Positions 18,982 through 27,814 of a stretch of DNA of 30,058 bases are shown here, one piece after another. The position numbers were made by a program, and so were the translations under genes. The notes beneath the pieces are model-generated. The model did not search any database. It was not told the DNA's origin and saw only the letters and a list, made by a program, of their open reading frames with translations. Positions within the stretch are counted from its first letter, which is position 1. Every line of letters begins with the position of its first letter. The stretch is taken from NCBI GenBank assembly GCA_021307315.1, contig JAJSPD010000188.1:1-30058 (forward strand), read 5' to 3'. The DNA is from Bisporella sp. PMI_857. Lineage: Eukaryota > Ascomycota > Leotiomycetes > Helotiales > Helotiaceae.

Positions 18982-20718
18982 TTATAGATTAAGGCCGCTA
19001 GGGACGTTTGCTAGAGACATACCGTCGGTGGCCTCGTTGTCCCATTCTCTTCCTTCTTCATCGTCACTCGTATGAACTTGCGAGGCTTTTTCCAACCCAA
19101 ATCCAGCTGCGTCATCCAATGTCTTTCGCATGATAATATCGACTTCCATTAACGAAAGAACCAATCCGACAAGTGAAAGAGCGAAAAGGCCCTGGAAGAC
19201 AATTCTCAAGCTTTCGCTATAGAGTAAAGATACTTGGATCTTAGTAGCTTTGGACAGGCTGCTCATAAACTCAGCAGTGGCTTTTGGATAAGCCCCACCA
19301 TTTGTAAGGAGTCTTGTGATTGCCGAGTCCTTGACCTTCCACAAATCCCGGTCGACCTTGTAGTTGAACAACATAGTTGTTCCAAATACCCCCCATACAA
19401 ATCCCAAGCTTCGAATAAATGAAAATGTTGCCGTGACAGCTGCTGAGTCTGAGTCTGGAAGAGGTGCTTGCGCAGCAGGCAGAAGCGAAGGCACGGCGAA
19501 TCCTATGCCAAAGGAAGCTATGCAAAGTAATGGCATCCAAACGTAAGTAGGAGTCTTTTCATTTAATTCCATACATCCAGCCATAGCAATGCTCAGGCAG
19601 CCCATAGATGCGATATGTGAGAATCTGTAGCGGCCTGTCTTTGAGATGATAGCACCCGTCACTGCTGCAACAGGAAGAAATGTCAGAAATAATGGCACCA
19701 GGTCAGCTCCCGATTGCTCGGGTGAATGTCCAAGGAGTGCCTCTAGAAATACCGCAAAGAAGTATGGAAGTGCAATCTGAACTGCCGCAAGCAAAAAGTT
19801 GATAGCGAATGCGATTGAGGTTGCCACATTAAATAATCGTTTAGGCATCAGAGGCTTTCGGCACCAACGCGAGTTTTGCTGAGCAGCAAAGAGAACTAAT
19901 CCTACACATCCAGTAAAGAGAGGTACTAGTCTCACTTTTGATGATGAAAGTCCAATGAGAACCCCAACTGTTGAAAGGGTAATGAGTGTCACCCCGACAT
20001 ACTCGATCTTGGCTACATTTTTTCGCCAGTCAGGATCTCTTCGATGCTGCATCGTCAAGCAGAATTGGAGCATTACCAATGCTACCAATCCGACAGGAAT
20101 ATTAAGGTAGTATATCCAGCGCCAGCTGGCGTGATCAGTAATGAAGCCACCTATGAATGGACCAATAACAAGGCCGAGGGCGGATATACCCATTATAGCA
20201 CCAAAAAAGCTCGATCTCTCATTGAGAGGCACGACATCGCTCACAATGAGCTCAGCCAAAACAAGCATGATACCGCCTCCAGCTCCTTGTACAGCCCGCC
20301 CAGCGACGAGCATGTTAGCTGAGGCCGCTGCCCCACAAAGAACACTCCCAACCATGTATAAGATCAAACCTCCCATAAGCACTGGCTTTCGCCCAAAAAT
20401 GTCGGAGAACTGGCCGACCGGGGGTTGCACAGCCGTTGACATGAGATTATATGCATTCAGTACCCAATCGAATGACCTAGTGAATTGAAGGTCTGCCATT
20501 ATGCTTGGCAGCGCTGTGGCAGCAACGTTCGTTTCCGTCGCAACAATCAAAGTACTCAATTGCAGGGCTACCATGATTGCCCAGAACTGTCTTCCACGTT
20601 TTGCCGGAGGAGTAGGTTCAGCTCTTTCAAGGTTTTTGGCTCTTGCTTCGCGCTCGTCGACACTACCACCATCTCGGAGCAAACCGACCGACTCCAAGTC
20701 CACCTTTTCCAAGTCCAT
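18982..20718 (-). CDS. MFS multidrug/metabolite exporter, DHA (probably 14-helix) family
   Basis: A single exon of 578 residues. A charged cytoplasmic N-terminus of about 44 residues precedes the first helix. Motif A, GQFSDIFGRKP (about 102-112), motif B-like VAGRAVQGAGGGI, motif C GLVIGPFIGG (about 182-191) and WRWIYYLNIP (about 199-208) are the drug:H+ antiporter signature. Length and the extra central helices fit the 14-helix DHA2 group that exports toxins and fungal metabolites at the plasma membrane. It lies next to the reductase and could export the cluster product. Its promoter, shared with the tyrosinase-like gene, lacks an exact TCG-N5-CGR site, so membership in the regulon is less certain. 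Confidence 0.93.
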   Translation of the reverse strand: MDLEKVDLESVGLLRDGGSVDEREARAKNLERAEPTPPAKRGRQFWAIMVALQLSTLIVATETNVAATALPSIMADLQFTRSFDWVLNAYNLMSTAVQPPVGQFSDIFGRKPVLMGGLILYMVGSVLCGAAASANMLVAGRAVQGAGGGIMLVLAELIVSDVVPLNERSSFFGAIMGISALGLVIGPFIGGFITDHASWRWIYYLNIPVGLVALVMLQFCLTMQHRRDPDWRKNVAKIEYVGVTLITLSTVGVLIGLSSSKVRLVPLFTGCVGLVLFAAQQNSRWCRKPLMPKRLFNVATSIAFAINFLLAAVQIALPYFFAVFLEALLGHSPEQSGADLVPLFLTFLPVAAVTGAIISKTGRYRFSHIASMGCLSIAMAGCMELNEKTPTYVWMPLLCIASFGIGFAVPSLLPAAQAPLPDSDSAAVTATFSFIRSLGFVWGVFGTTMLFNYKVDRDLWKVKDSAITRLLTNGGAYPKATAEFMSSLSKATKIQVSLLYSESLRIVFQGLFALSLVGLVLSLMEVDIIMRKTLDDAAGFGLEKASQVHTSDDEEGREWDNEATDGMSLANVPSGLNL

Positions 20719-21490
20719 CTCTTCTAGGGGTAAGCCTTAGGAATTTCTGTTCGGTGGGAACACGAAGAAGCTACCAAAGATTGAATCCTCGGTGTTGCTT
20801 CACCGCACGGCTTGTATGTGTAGCTAGTCAACTTTGGAGGCCAGAGATAGTGCAATAGCAAGAGAGCACTAGCGGTAGACACAACGGTTTGATGGGCGTA
20901 TAATGTCTCGTTTCTCTTTTGCAAGATGAAGTTGTAGATTAATTGGACAGAATCGTCAAGAGTCCTTTTTTAAAAGGGTCTAGATATATTAGCACAGTCA
21001 AGATGATTGCGGGAAGATATAGGTTAAATGTTACCCTTTTGAAGAACAAGGCGCTGGAGTGTAGTCTACCTTTCTTCACAAACGGATATTCTTTCTGCTC
21101 TTTGATAAGAGTTCTCTCTGTAGGATACTATGTCATTCCTTTTGAGAAATCCAACTAGCAGTTTGTAGTTATGCATGAGCAGTTTTTGTCCAATGGTTGG
21201 CATGTTTTCATAAGCTTGTTAGTCCCACCCCCTCTTGACCACGGGAACAAATACACACGGCAACCAACCCATTGGTCAGCCAGACAACACGGTAACCGAC
21301 ATTCGCCGGAAATTTTCCAGGAAATGTTAGAAAATATTAACTGCCAAACCATGACAAAAACAAAGTTCAAAAGCGGACCACGAATGAAGCCCATTATACA
21401 TCGTCAGGTTGAAAACATTGCTTTTACTAGTACATAGCTGCTTACTTCCAAGACAGAACTTATCACAAACGTAACAAAATTCAATCCATT
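20719..21490. promoter_or_regulatory. Divergent promoter region, exporter / tyrosinase-like gene
   Basis: 772 bp between divergent starts. I found no convincing gene. The nearest thing to the shared site is CCGACATTCGC at 21296-21306, one base off the consensus. Confidence 0.45.
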
Positions 21491-22934
21491 ATGTCGGTGT
21501 CAGAGCAACCATATACTCCAGTTGCTTTTAATAGTGAGAAGGATGACCCGGAAGATCTTCCATTCAACCACCAAGACTACTATGCCGTTAGGAAGCGCTC
21601 AAGATCTTATCGCGTAGCTCTGTTTTTACTCAGACTTTTCTGTTTAATATTGGTTGCTGGATTCGTCTTCAAGTTTTGGGATCTCTTTTTGAATTTGCAG
21701 ACATCATTGGATCACCTGGAGGCTGCTATAATCACTCAGCCAGCAGAGATGAGTTCTCCGAGTTCAGGCCATGGTTTTATAGGACACCCAGTCAAACAAT
21801 GCGTGAATCCACAGAAGCGACCAGCTTGGCATGAGCTGAGTGTATCTGAAAAGATGGAGTATATTCGAGCTGTTAATTGCTTGCCAACAAAACCCTCTTA
21901 CATCCATCCCAACTCAACGGTATATGACGACTTCACGTGGCTACATATTGTGGATGGGGATCAGAGTAAGTCATTGTCTGAATTTTCAACCTATCCGAAT
22001 AATTAATCAACTATTACAGTACACTTTGCAGCTGCAAACCTTCCATGGCACAGATGGCATCTTCACTTGTACGAAGCTGCGTTGCAAAGGGAGTGTGGAT
22101 TTAAAGGAGTCCTGCCGTAAGTGATTGATTTTTACATTCCAAGTGAATTCTACTGCTGACGTGACGGGAAGATACTGGGATTGGGAATTAGACAACGAAG
22201 GAACCAAGGAATCTGATTTTTTCAATCCGGTTCATGGATTTGGGGGCAATAGCTTAAATACAGACATGTATGAATTCAATGAGCAGAACATCCCCCTATT
22301 TGATGACAAGCACTGTATCAAGGATGGTCCATTCGCTTGGCTCCAGCCACAGTGGACCGGCGCCATAGAAGAAGGCCCTACCTTTTGGCCGCACTGTCTA
22401 ACGAGAAGATACTCGGAACAATTTATTAAGCCAGTTAAGGATCATGTATTCTTTGGCTTTAAATTTTCCTTGACCCATGCGGTTACGGAGATTGAACTCG
22501 ATTATTCAAAAGAGGGTATTGCCAAGCTTCTGGCACTCACCGACTACGAAGAATTCAACTTGAAAGTCGAGGATTTGCATACATGGCTTGCACAAGCGCT
22601 CATGGGAGAGTATCTCACACTGCAAGCATCAAATGGTTAGAAATAAACCTTTGCAAATTCTTATATGACGTGTCTTACACAAGCTAACTGACGAATAGAT
22701 CCTACTTTTTTCCCTCATCTTGCTAAAATTGATCAAATTTGGTGGAGATGGCAACAACTTGAGAATCAGAGGAATCTCTGGTCTTATAATGGTCAGGCCA
22801 GACGCTCAACTCCAAACAAAGCCAGCCTTGATGACATCATGATTTTCCATGCTTATCCAGGCATGCAGAGAGATGTTATTCGAGCACGCGATGTTATGAG
22901 CACAAAGACTGATCTACTGTGCTACACATATTGA
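21491..22934 (+). CDS. Membrane-anchored tyrosinase-like protein with degenerate CuB site
   Basis: Exons 21491-21965, 22020-22116, 22172-22635 and 22699-22934 (introns 54, 55 and 63 bp) join to 423 residues. An N-terminal cytosolic stretch and one hydrophobic segment (about 40-62, RVALFLLRLFCLILVAGFVF) suggest a type II membrane protein. The CuA site is complete: TWLHIV (His about 152), QIHFAA (His 160) and LPWHRW (His 169) keep the usual spacing, followed by YEAALQRECG and PYWDWEL. The CuB site is not: where the family has HNxxH, this has VEDLH (only His about 327), and DPTFFPHLAKID has one His (about 352) where the family has HH. Tyrosinases oxidise phenols to quinones using two coppers; this one may bind one metal or be repurposed. 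The end CYTY is typical of the fungal family. Splicing is well supported by frame. Confidence 0.88.
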
Positions 22935-23548
22935 CCAGTAAGTTTTGGCCGAAACCATATATTTATTGGGGGGGAGGGGGGAGGCAATGTGGGTTTCCTT
23001 GGTTTGCTTTTGACACTTATCAAGAAGTCGCTTTTCGTCAGGTTCATAATTCTAGGGAGACAAGGTTTCTTTGGTTAGCAGTAACTTGAGTTTACGACAG
23101 GAAATTGTATTGCTAAGGAAAAAAGACTGCCACTCTCTTATATCTTATATGCGTCCGCGATGATTACTGTATGCCGGATATATAATTCCAAACTTTAGAC
23201 ACCTTGATATTGAATTGCGAGTTCATGTAAGCTGGACCCGTATGAGGTAATAAATGATTTATGAGGTAGAACCACCTACCAAGATAAGCTCTCCAGGTTT
23301 ATCTACCATGGTCAATTGCATACAAAGTTCCTGAGATTTGAACTTTGGGACATGTAGTTGCCGTTGAAAAAAACCATATATTGATACAAATAAAAATAAG
23401 GGCTAAGTGATCTTTTGTATCATTGCTAGATGTCGGAGATTCAAAGGCTCACTCAAAACACATATAACAGGAGTAACTCAAGCTACTCATAATAGATCTT
23501 TGACTGTATTGGTTAGGCAAGAGAGTTCCTCTCTTAGTGTACACATAT
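22935..23548. other. Convergent 3' flanks with a G-rich tract
   Basis: No gene seen. A purine tract of G7-A-G6-A-GG lies at 22968-22984, about 34 nt past the tyrosinase-like stop. G-runs are too few or too closely joined for a clear four-tract quadruplex. Confidence 0.45.
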
Positions 23549-25495
23549 CTACCTATCTTTGATATAAAATAACATCAGTGCTGCAACGAAAGATGCAATG
23601 CCGCACATCGCTAAAACCCAAGAAGTTCCAATAATGGCATTCATTGCACCGGCTTGCCTTACGAAGAAAAATATGACACTGCTTGTCAACAGCCCAAGGA
23701 TCTGTGGTGCAGCGATGTAAATGTTGTTTATGCCGAGCATTGTCCCAACACTAGTCCCTGTGTCGGTTTGTCTATCAGCACTGTGTTGTATAGGGTTATC
23801 CCCGATTCGCAGAATCTCAATGTTGACTAAGGCCATTGGAGCCCAGGTGATTACCCCCCAGCTGATACCCATAAAACTAACAATGATAACTTTGCCAATA
23901 GGGAAAGGAGTCAAAATTATCCCAAACGAGCACACAGTGTAGAACAATTGGGCCCAAATCCAAATAACTCGTAATGTGAGCCACGAAAATTTCACTCTAT
24001 AGTACCATGGTAAGCTACTAGGGACGAGTTGATGCAGAGGTTTTCCTTCTGTTGAGAAATGATTGAATACTAGCGGCACAATGCCACTTGTCAGAAGGCC
24101 GGCGGCGGATAGACCTAGTAGTGCTAATGCACCAGCACGATTGGCTCTCTCTCTCATCTCAAGTTGCTCGGCTTGTTTCGTGCCGGGATTCTGACGTAGC
24201 ATTTCTACGTAGTCTAACAAATAAGCCTTTGCATATTAACAGAAATGGACGCACCGTCCAATCGAGTACTTACAAAACTCACTAACATGACTATAAAGAT
24301 CTATCAGAATAACACGTATACTGTTTAAATTCGCCTCAAATGAGAACTTACCCGGTGGCGTAAACCATGAATGGAAACCAGGCAAACCAGCATATAAATT
24401 GAACAGCAAATATGCTCCTCAAGTATTTGGATAAAGATCGAAATGCCAGTGTAGCTTGTTCAACTAGACTCTGGTTTCTGCCTCCATAAATCTCCTCATT
24501 ATCTGGACGCCGCTCGGAGATGCTAGCGCAGGTGATGATCAAGGTTACAAACAATGTCCAAGAGGCGATAATTGTCAAAGCTTTCAACTGGGTGCTGCCA
24601 AGAAATGGGAACGTCTTTGGAAGGTCAACATATGCAAATCCGTACAAGAAGCAACTTGATATGCCTCCAATTCGACCACCCCAGGCAGTTGCTTGTGCCT
24701 GCTGCTCCGATGGACAGTTGTCGACTGAAAGTGCTCGAATTCCATTCTGCAGTGGTTGAGCTGCGACATTTATACCAACGAGAAACACTATCGCAATCCA
24801 CTGGGATGGACAAGATGAGCTGGTACAAGAGCCTGCTGGTTCAACATTCAGTAAAATTGCGAGATCTTTGCTTCGGGCAAAGCCCAAACACGATACCATA
24901 ATGCCAATCCCACCACCAACTATGAAAGGCCTGCGTTTTCCAAAACGAGAGCTGCATCTATCGCTCCAAGCCCCAAAGCATGGTTGCACCAAAGATCCGC
25001 AGAGTGGGGGTACTAGCCATAGCAAGCCTGTGATGTTTGGGCTAATACCAAGAAACATCAAGTATTGCTACCAAATGAGTCAGTTCGCGACCGTTTGTAC
25101 CATGCAGATGAGTCACCCACTGTGGACTCAGCGAACTGTATAGAGAAGGAAAACTGCAATCTGAATGAACATTAGCTGAGATATTGTATGAGATGGAAGA
25201 CCAATTACCCAGTGACACTGATACTCAATGCAATCAAATAAAGTACACTTCGCTGCGTTCCCTGTTCCTTTGAAATTGGTGAGTCAATGTCCGAGATCTC
25301 AAAACTCTCGGATAGTGTTTCGGACGGAGACTCCAAGTTCAAAAGGAACGGCTTTGATTCATCTTTGCTTATGTCCACTCTTGAAGCAGTTATCTTAGGT
25401 ATACTCATAGGTCCTGGAGAATGCTTCCAGAACGTCAAAGTCCCAAGACTAGGTTTTGAGGACTGCGAAGTTGAAAGTATGAAGTTGTTTGACAT
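23549..25495 (-). CDS. Sucrose/SLC45-type MFS transporter (alpha-glucoside permease-like)
   Basis: Exons 25495-25209, 25160-25121, 25067-24352, 24290-24274 and 24213-23549 join in phase to 574 residues, with introns of 48, 53, 61 and 60 bp. A soluble N-terminus of about 85 residues precedes the first helix. The small second exon supplies GLQFSFSIQFAEST, the first-helix signature of sucrose transporters, and exon 3 gives GAWSD and FGKRRPF (about 151-157), the RxGRRP loop of the family. Exon 4 is only 17 nt but restores the frame after FPFMVYATG. The family moves disaccharides or glucosides with protons across the plasma membrane. It could import sugar, or less likely move a glycosylated product. 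Its upstream region lacks the cluster site, so it may be a boundary gene. Confidence 0.88.
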
Positions 25496-26100
25496 TTCTG
25501 AAGTAACCTAAATCGTTCACAAGGGATGAAGCTGATAATTTATCTGCTTCTAGTCTCTAGTTCTCACAGGCATTGGTAGAATTACAGAGAATAATTTTTG
25601 GGATTAGAAGGCTAAGTGGAACCTTTCAAAGTCTGCCAAATCAAATAAACAAGGAGTCAGTCAGGTCAGCTAAATGAGTTGCATCTAATGCCGAGACTTT
25701 TTGTAAGCGGCATATGCAAATCATCTTTTCCGGGCCTTCTACGTCTTGCCGGTCGGTCTTACACTGATAGAGGCGGTTTGATTGCAACGTTAAGCCTGGA
25801 GCTCGACATTTCAAAACCGAAAAGGCCGTAATGCATATCTCCGTTACCAGCATAACGCTAGTCTTTCCCAGAATTGTCCCGGTTATTGCTTATCTTTCAT
25901 GCTTAACGAATAGCAAAAGTCACAAGGTTCTCCATCGGTGACATTTCATTATGGAGCTTCGCCATACTACTGTCGGCCTTGTCGTTCTGAAGCTTCACTC
26001 CGGGCACTTTATCAAGTTTGTCGGTTACCGTGATTTTTCTATGGAGCCTCGCATTTTGCTTGAAGACTTTCTCTCAACGTTTAACGCGGGCTTGGGTTAG
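25496..26100. other. Intergenic between transporter and regulator fragment
   Basis: No gene recognised. I looked on the plus strand for a Zn2Cys6 exon that could complete the downstream regulator and found none. Confidence 0.4.
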
Positions 26101-26871
26101 ATGTTGTCTGTTAAACAAGTTAGCAGCACTCTTCTTCATCCCATTAAGTGCAATTTTTGTTACCGGCAAATATCAAGCACTCTCCTGTTTCGGCTATTTG
26201 CGGGCATGGACGGCCATAGACCATGCGGATGCCTAGCAGGGGTAGTTGGTATCATGGCACCAATGCAACACGAATCGGTTGTCACATTTGAGAATGTACT
26301 CAAAGTCGCTCAAGGCGTTATGCAGCAATGGGAAACTACGATACACGACTGCACACGGTGTCTTTCAGACCCGGAAACAACTGCGACACTTACCGTCACG
26401 GCTGTGCGGCTCTTCACACTTTTCAGAGCCTCATGTATGGCATATTCAACTGACGAGGGCGATTTCAACCTTGACAATCCAGCTGCCGAAAATCTGACCT
26501 TGGCGCTATCAAAATCTAAGTCGGACCTACAGCAAACCAACCAAATGTCCATCATAGCAGGTTCTACACGGCCGGTAGTGTGCCAACAAAGTCAGATGAC
26601 TTTCGGACAGCTTAACCTCGACACAAATGAGTCGAGACTTCTGGCAGAGCAACTACTTGTGGAGGGACTCTCGAGGCTAAATGGCCTATTGGAAGACTTG
26701 AAAGAGCTAGCTGAAGACCAATGGAGCGGAAATGGATGGAATCAGCTCTCCAAAGGCCAACTGGCAATTGATGCCTTGATAAATCGCACAATGGACAGCT
26801 CCATGGCACTTATAGGCCGTATGAAGTCATCAGGACGGAGATCCGGAGTTTCAAGTATAGATTTTGTATAA
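26101..26871 (+). pseudogene. AflR-like regulator C-terminal region, zinc cluster missing
   Basis: The open frame could be 256 residues, but family similarity begins only near GCLAGVVGIM; an in-frame ATG at 26254 would give about 205 residues. The recognisable part resembles the C-terminal domain of AflR-type fungal cluster regulators: a segment VLKVAQGVMQQW, a Cys pair in HDCTRCLSDPE, then TVTAVRLFTLFRASCMAYS, and near the end LLVEGLSRLNGLLEDLKEL. No Zn2Cys6 pattern is present in this frame or in the 600 bp upstream. It is therefore either a decayed regulator that lost its DNA-binding exon or a stand-alone regulatory domain. It lies next to the transposon block, which may have caused the loss. 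The AflR-type sites in the cluster make this fragment notable, but it cannot bind them itself as it stands. Confidence 0.6.
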
Positions 26872-27159
26872 AGCAAATAAGACACTTACCACAAGTTGGT
26901 CTATTCACTTCCAGCTAGACTGCGGACTGGGTTGGGTCGTGTAACAGCCAAGGACGGTTAGGGCCAGTTACAGGCTGTAAGTGGCCTACCGGGGTAGCGA
27001 AGGCTAGCCGACGGCCAGCCGAAAGCTTACAGCTACTATAAAAGTGTACAGTCTAAACTATTGTGAGCTTCGACTAATTATAACAGTTAAAGTCGATTAC
27101 AGGTTACTTTCAGCTGCAAGTTTGCAACTACAAACTTGCAGCCACTACAAAAGTATATA
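26872..27159. other. Repeat-like flank left of the transposon block
   Basis: No gene. The stretch from about 26940 (TGTAACAGCC) to about 27101 (GATTACA) has a TATAAAA motif and TGTAA/TTACA ends, as a small solo LTR might, but I could not match target-site duplications. A perfect hairpin follows at 27114-27141. Confidence 0.3.
27114..27141. repeat. Perfect 11-bp inverted repeat with 6-nt loop
   Basis: CTGCAAGTTTG at 27114-27124 pairs exactly with CAAACTTGCAG at 27131-27141. It lies 18 bp before the end of the Tc1/pogo-like element. Confidence 0.7.
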
Positions 27160-27622
27160 CAGTGCCCCACACTAAATAAGGGCCCACCTCGCGTACAAAC
27201 GGTTCCGGGAAGTGTTCGTCACGTGATCTACCCACATATTATGTGGGGTTTTTACCCCTCCAACTACGGTTCAGCCCACACACACACTTTTTTTTTTAAT
27301 TGATTGCGATTCCTCATATTATTATGGGGCTACGTACGCAAAACCAGCCGTGTAAAGCTCTCCCTTACTCTAAAAGCACGTATTTAGGAGCGATACGATT
27401 GTACAAAGAACGTTTCGGCTGTTGCGGCGCATTTTAAACAACTTTACTCTACTGTAAGCTCTTTTATCAACCGTCTTAAAAAGCAAAGCACACTCGATTT
27501 TTATTCGAAGCCACGGTCCGGAGCACTTAAAGCGACCAGTAATCGACAAAATAAAACTTTGGTACGCTACGCAGTAGCTAATTCAAAGTGCTTTTTTAAG
27601 CTTTTAGCTACTTTTTCTAAGT
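27160..27622 (+). mobile_element. 5' fragment of a Tc1/pogo-like DNA transposon
   Basis: After TA at 27158-27159 the sequence begins CAGTGCCCCACACTAAATAAG, the form expected of a Tc1/mariner/pogo terminal repeat flanked by a TA target. From about 27368 one frame reads as a transposase N-terminus with a helix-turn-helix: ERYDCTKNVSAVAAHFK, then YSTVSSFINRLKKQ, KPRSGALKATSNRQ and LVRYAVANS. A stop codon just before ERYDC and the missing catalytic part show it is dead. The frame is cut at 27622 by the LTR of the next element, and I saw no second half in the window. Confidence 0.65.
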
Positions 27623-27814
27623 TGTCACGATCACGATCCTATGGCCTGTAAGGGCGCTGAATAGGTGCTTCAATTACGAGAATACTAAACTAAGGAGGAA
27701 AGGTGTAGCTGTTGCTGTGGCATCCCTAACATAAAGACCATGACCACGTGACCGCCATAGGCGAGCTGGTAAGCGAACCAATGGGCGTCTGGTGCGATAT
27801 TGAGGACCGTGACA
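27623..27814 (-). repeat. Long terminal repeat (3' LTR) of a Ty3/gypsy element
   Basis: 192 bp that begins TGTCACG and ends CGTGACA, the inverted TG...CA ends of an LTR. It is followed on its inner side (27815-27827) by a polypurine tract, GGAGGGGGGGTAT on the minus strand, which marks this as the 3' LTR of a minus-strand element. The flanking five bases are TAAGT; the partner copy would be outside the window. Confidence 0.8.

Noticed and set aside
21296..21306. Cluster site in the exporter/tyrosinase-like promoter (CCGACATTCGC)
   Set aside because: One base off the consensus; not counted among the eight exact matches.
22968..22984. G-quadruplex near the tyrosinase-like stop
   Set aside because: The G7-A-G6-A-GG tract lacks four separated runs of three G with short loops.
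26940..27101. Possible solo LTR with TGTAA...TTACA ends and a TATA motif
   Set aside because: The flanking bases do not form a matching target duplication (GGTCG versus GGTTA), so it is only mentioned as repeat-like.
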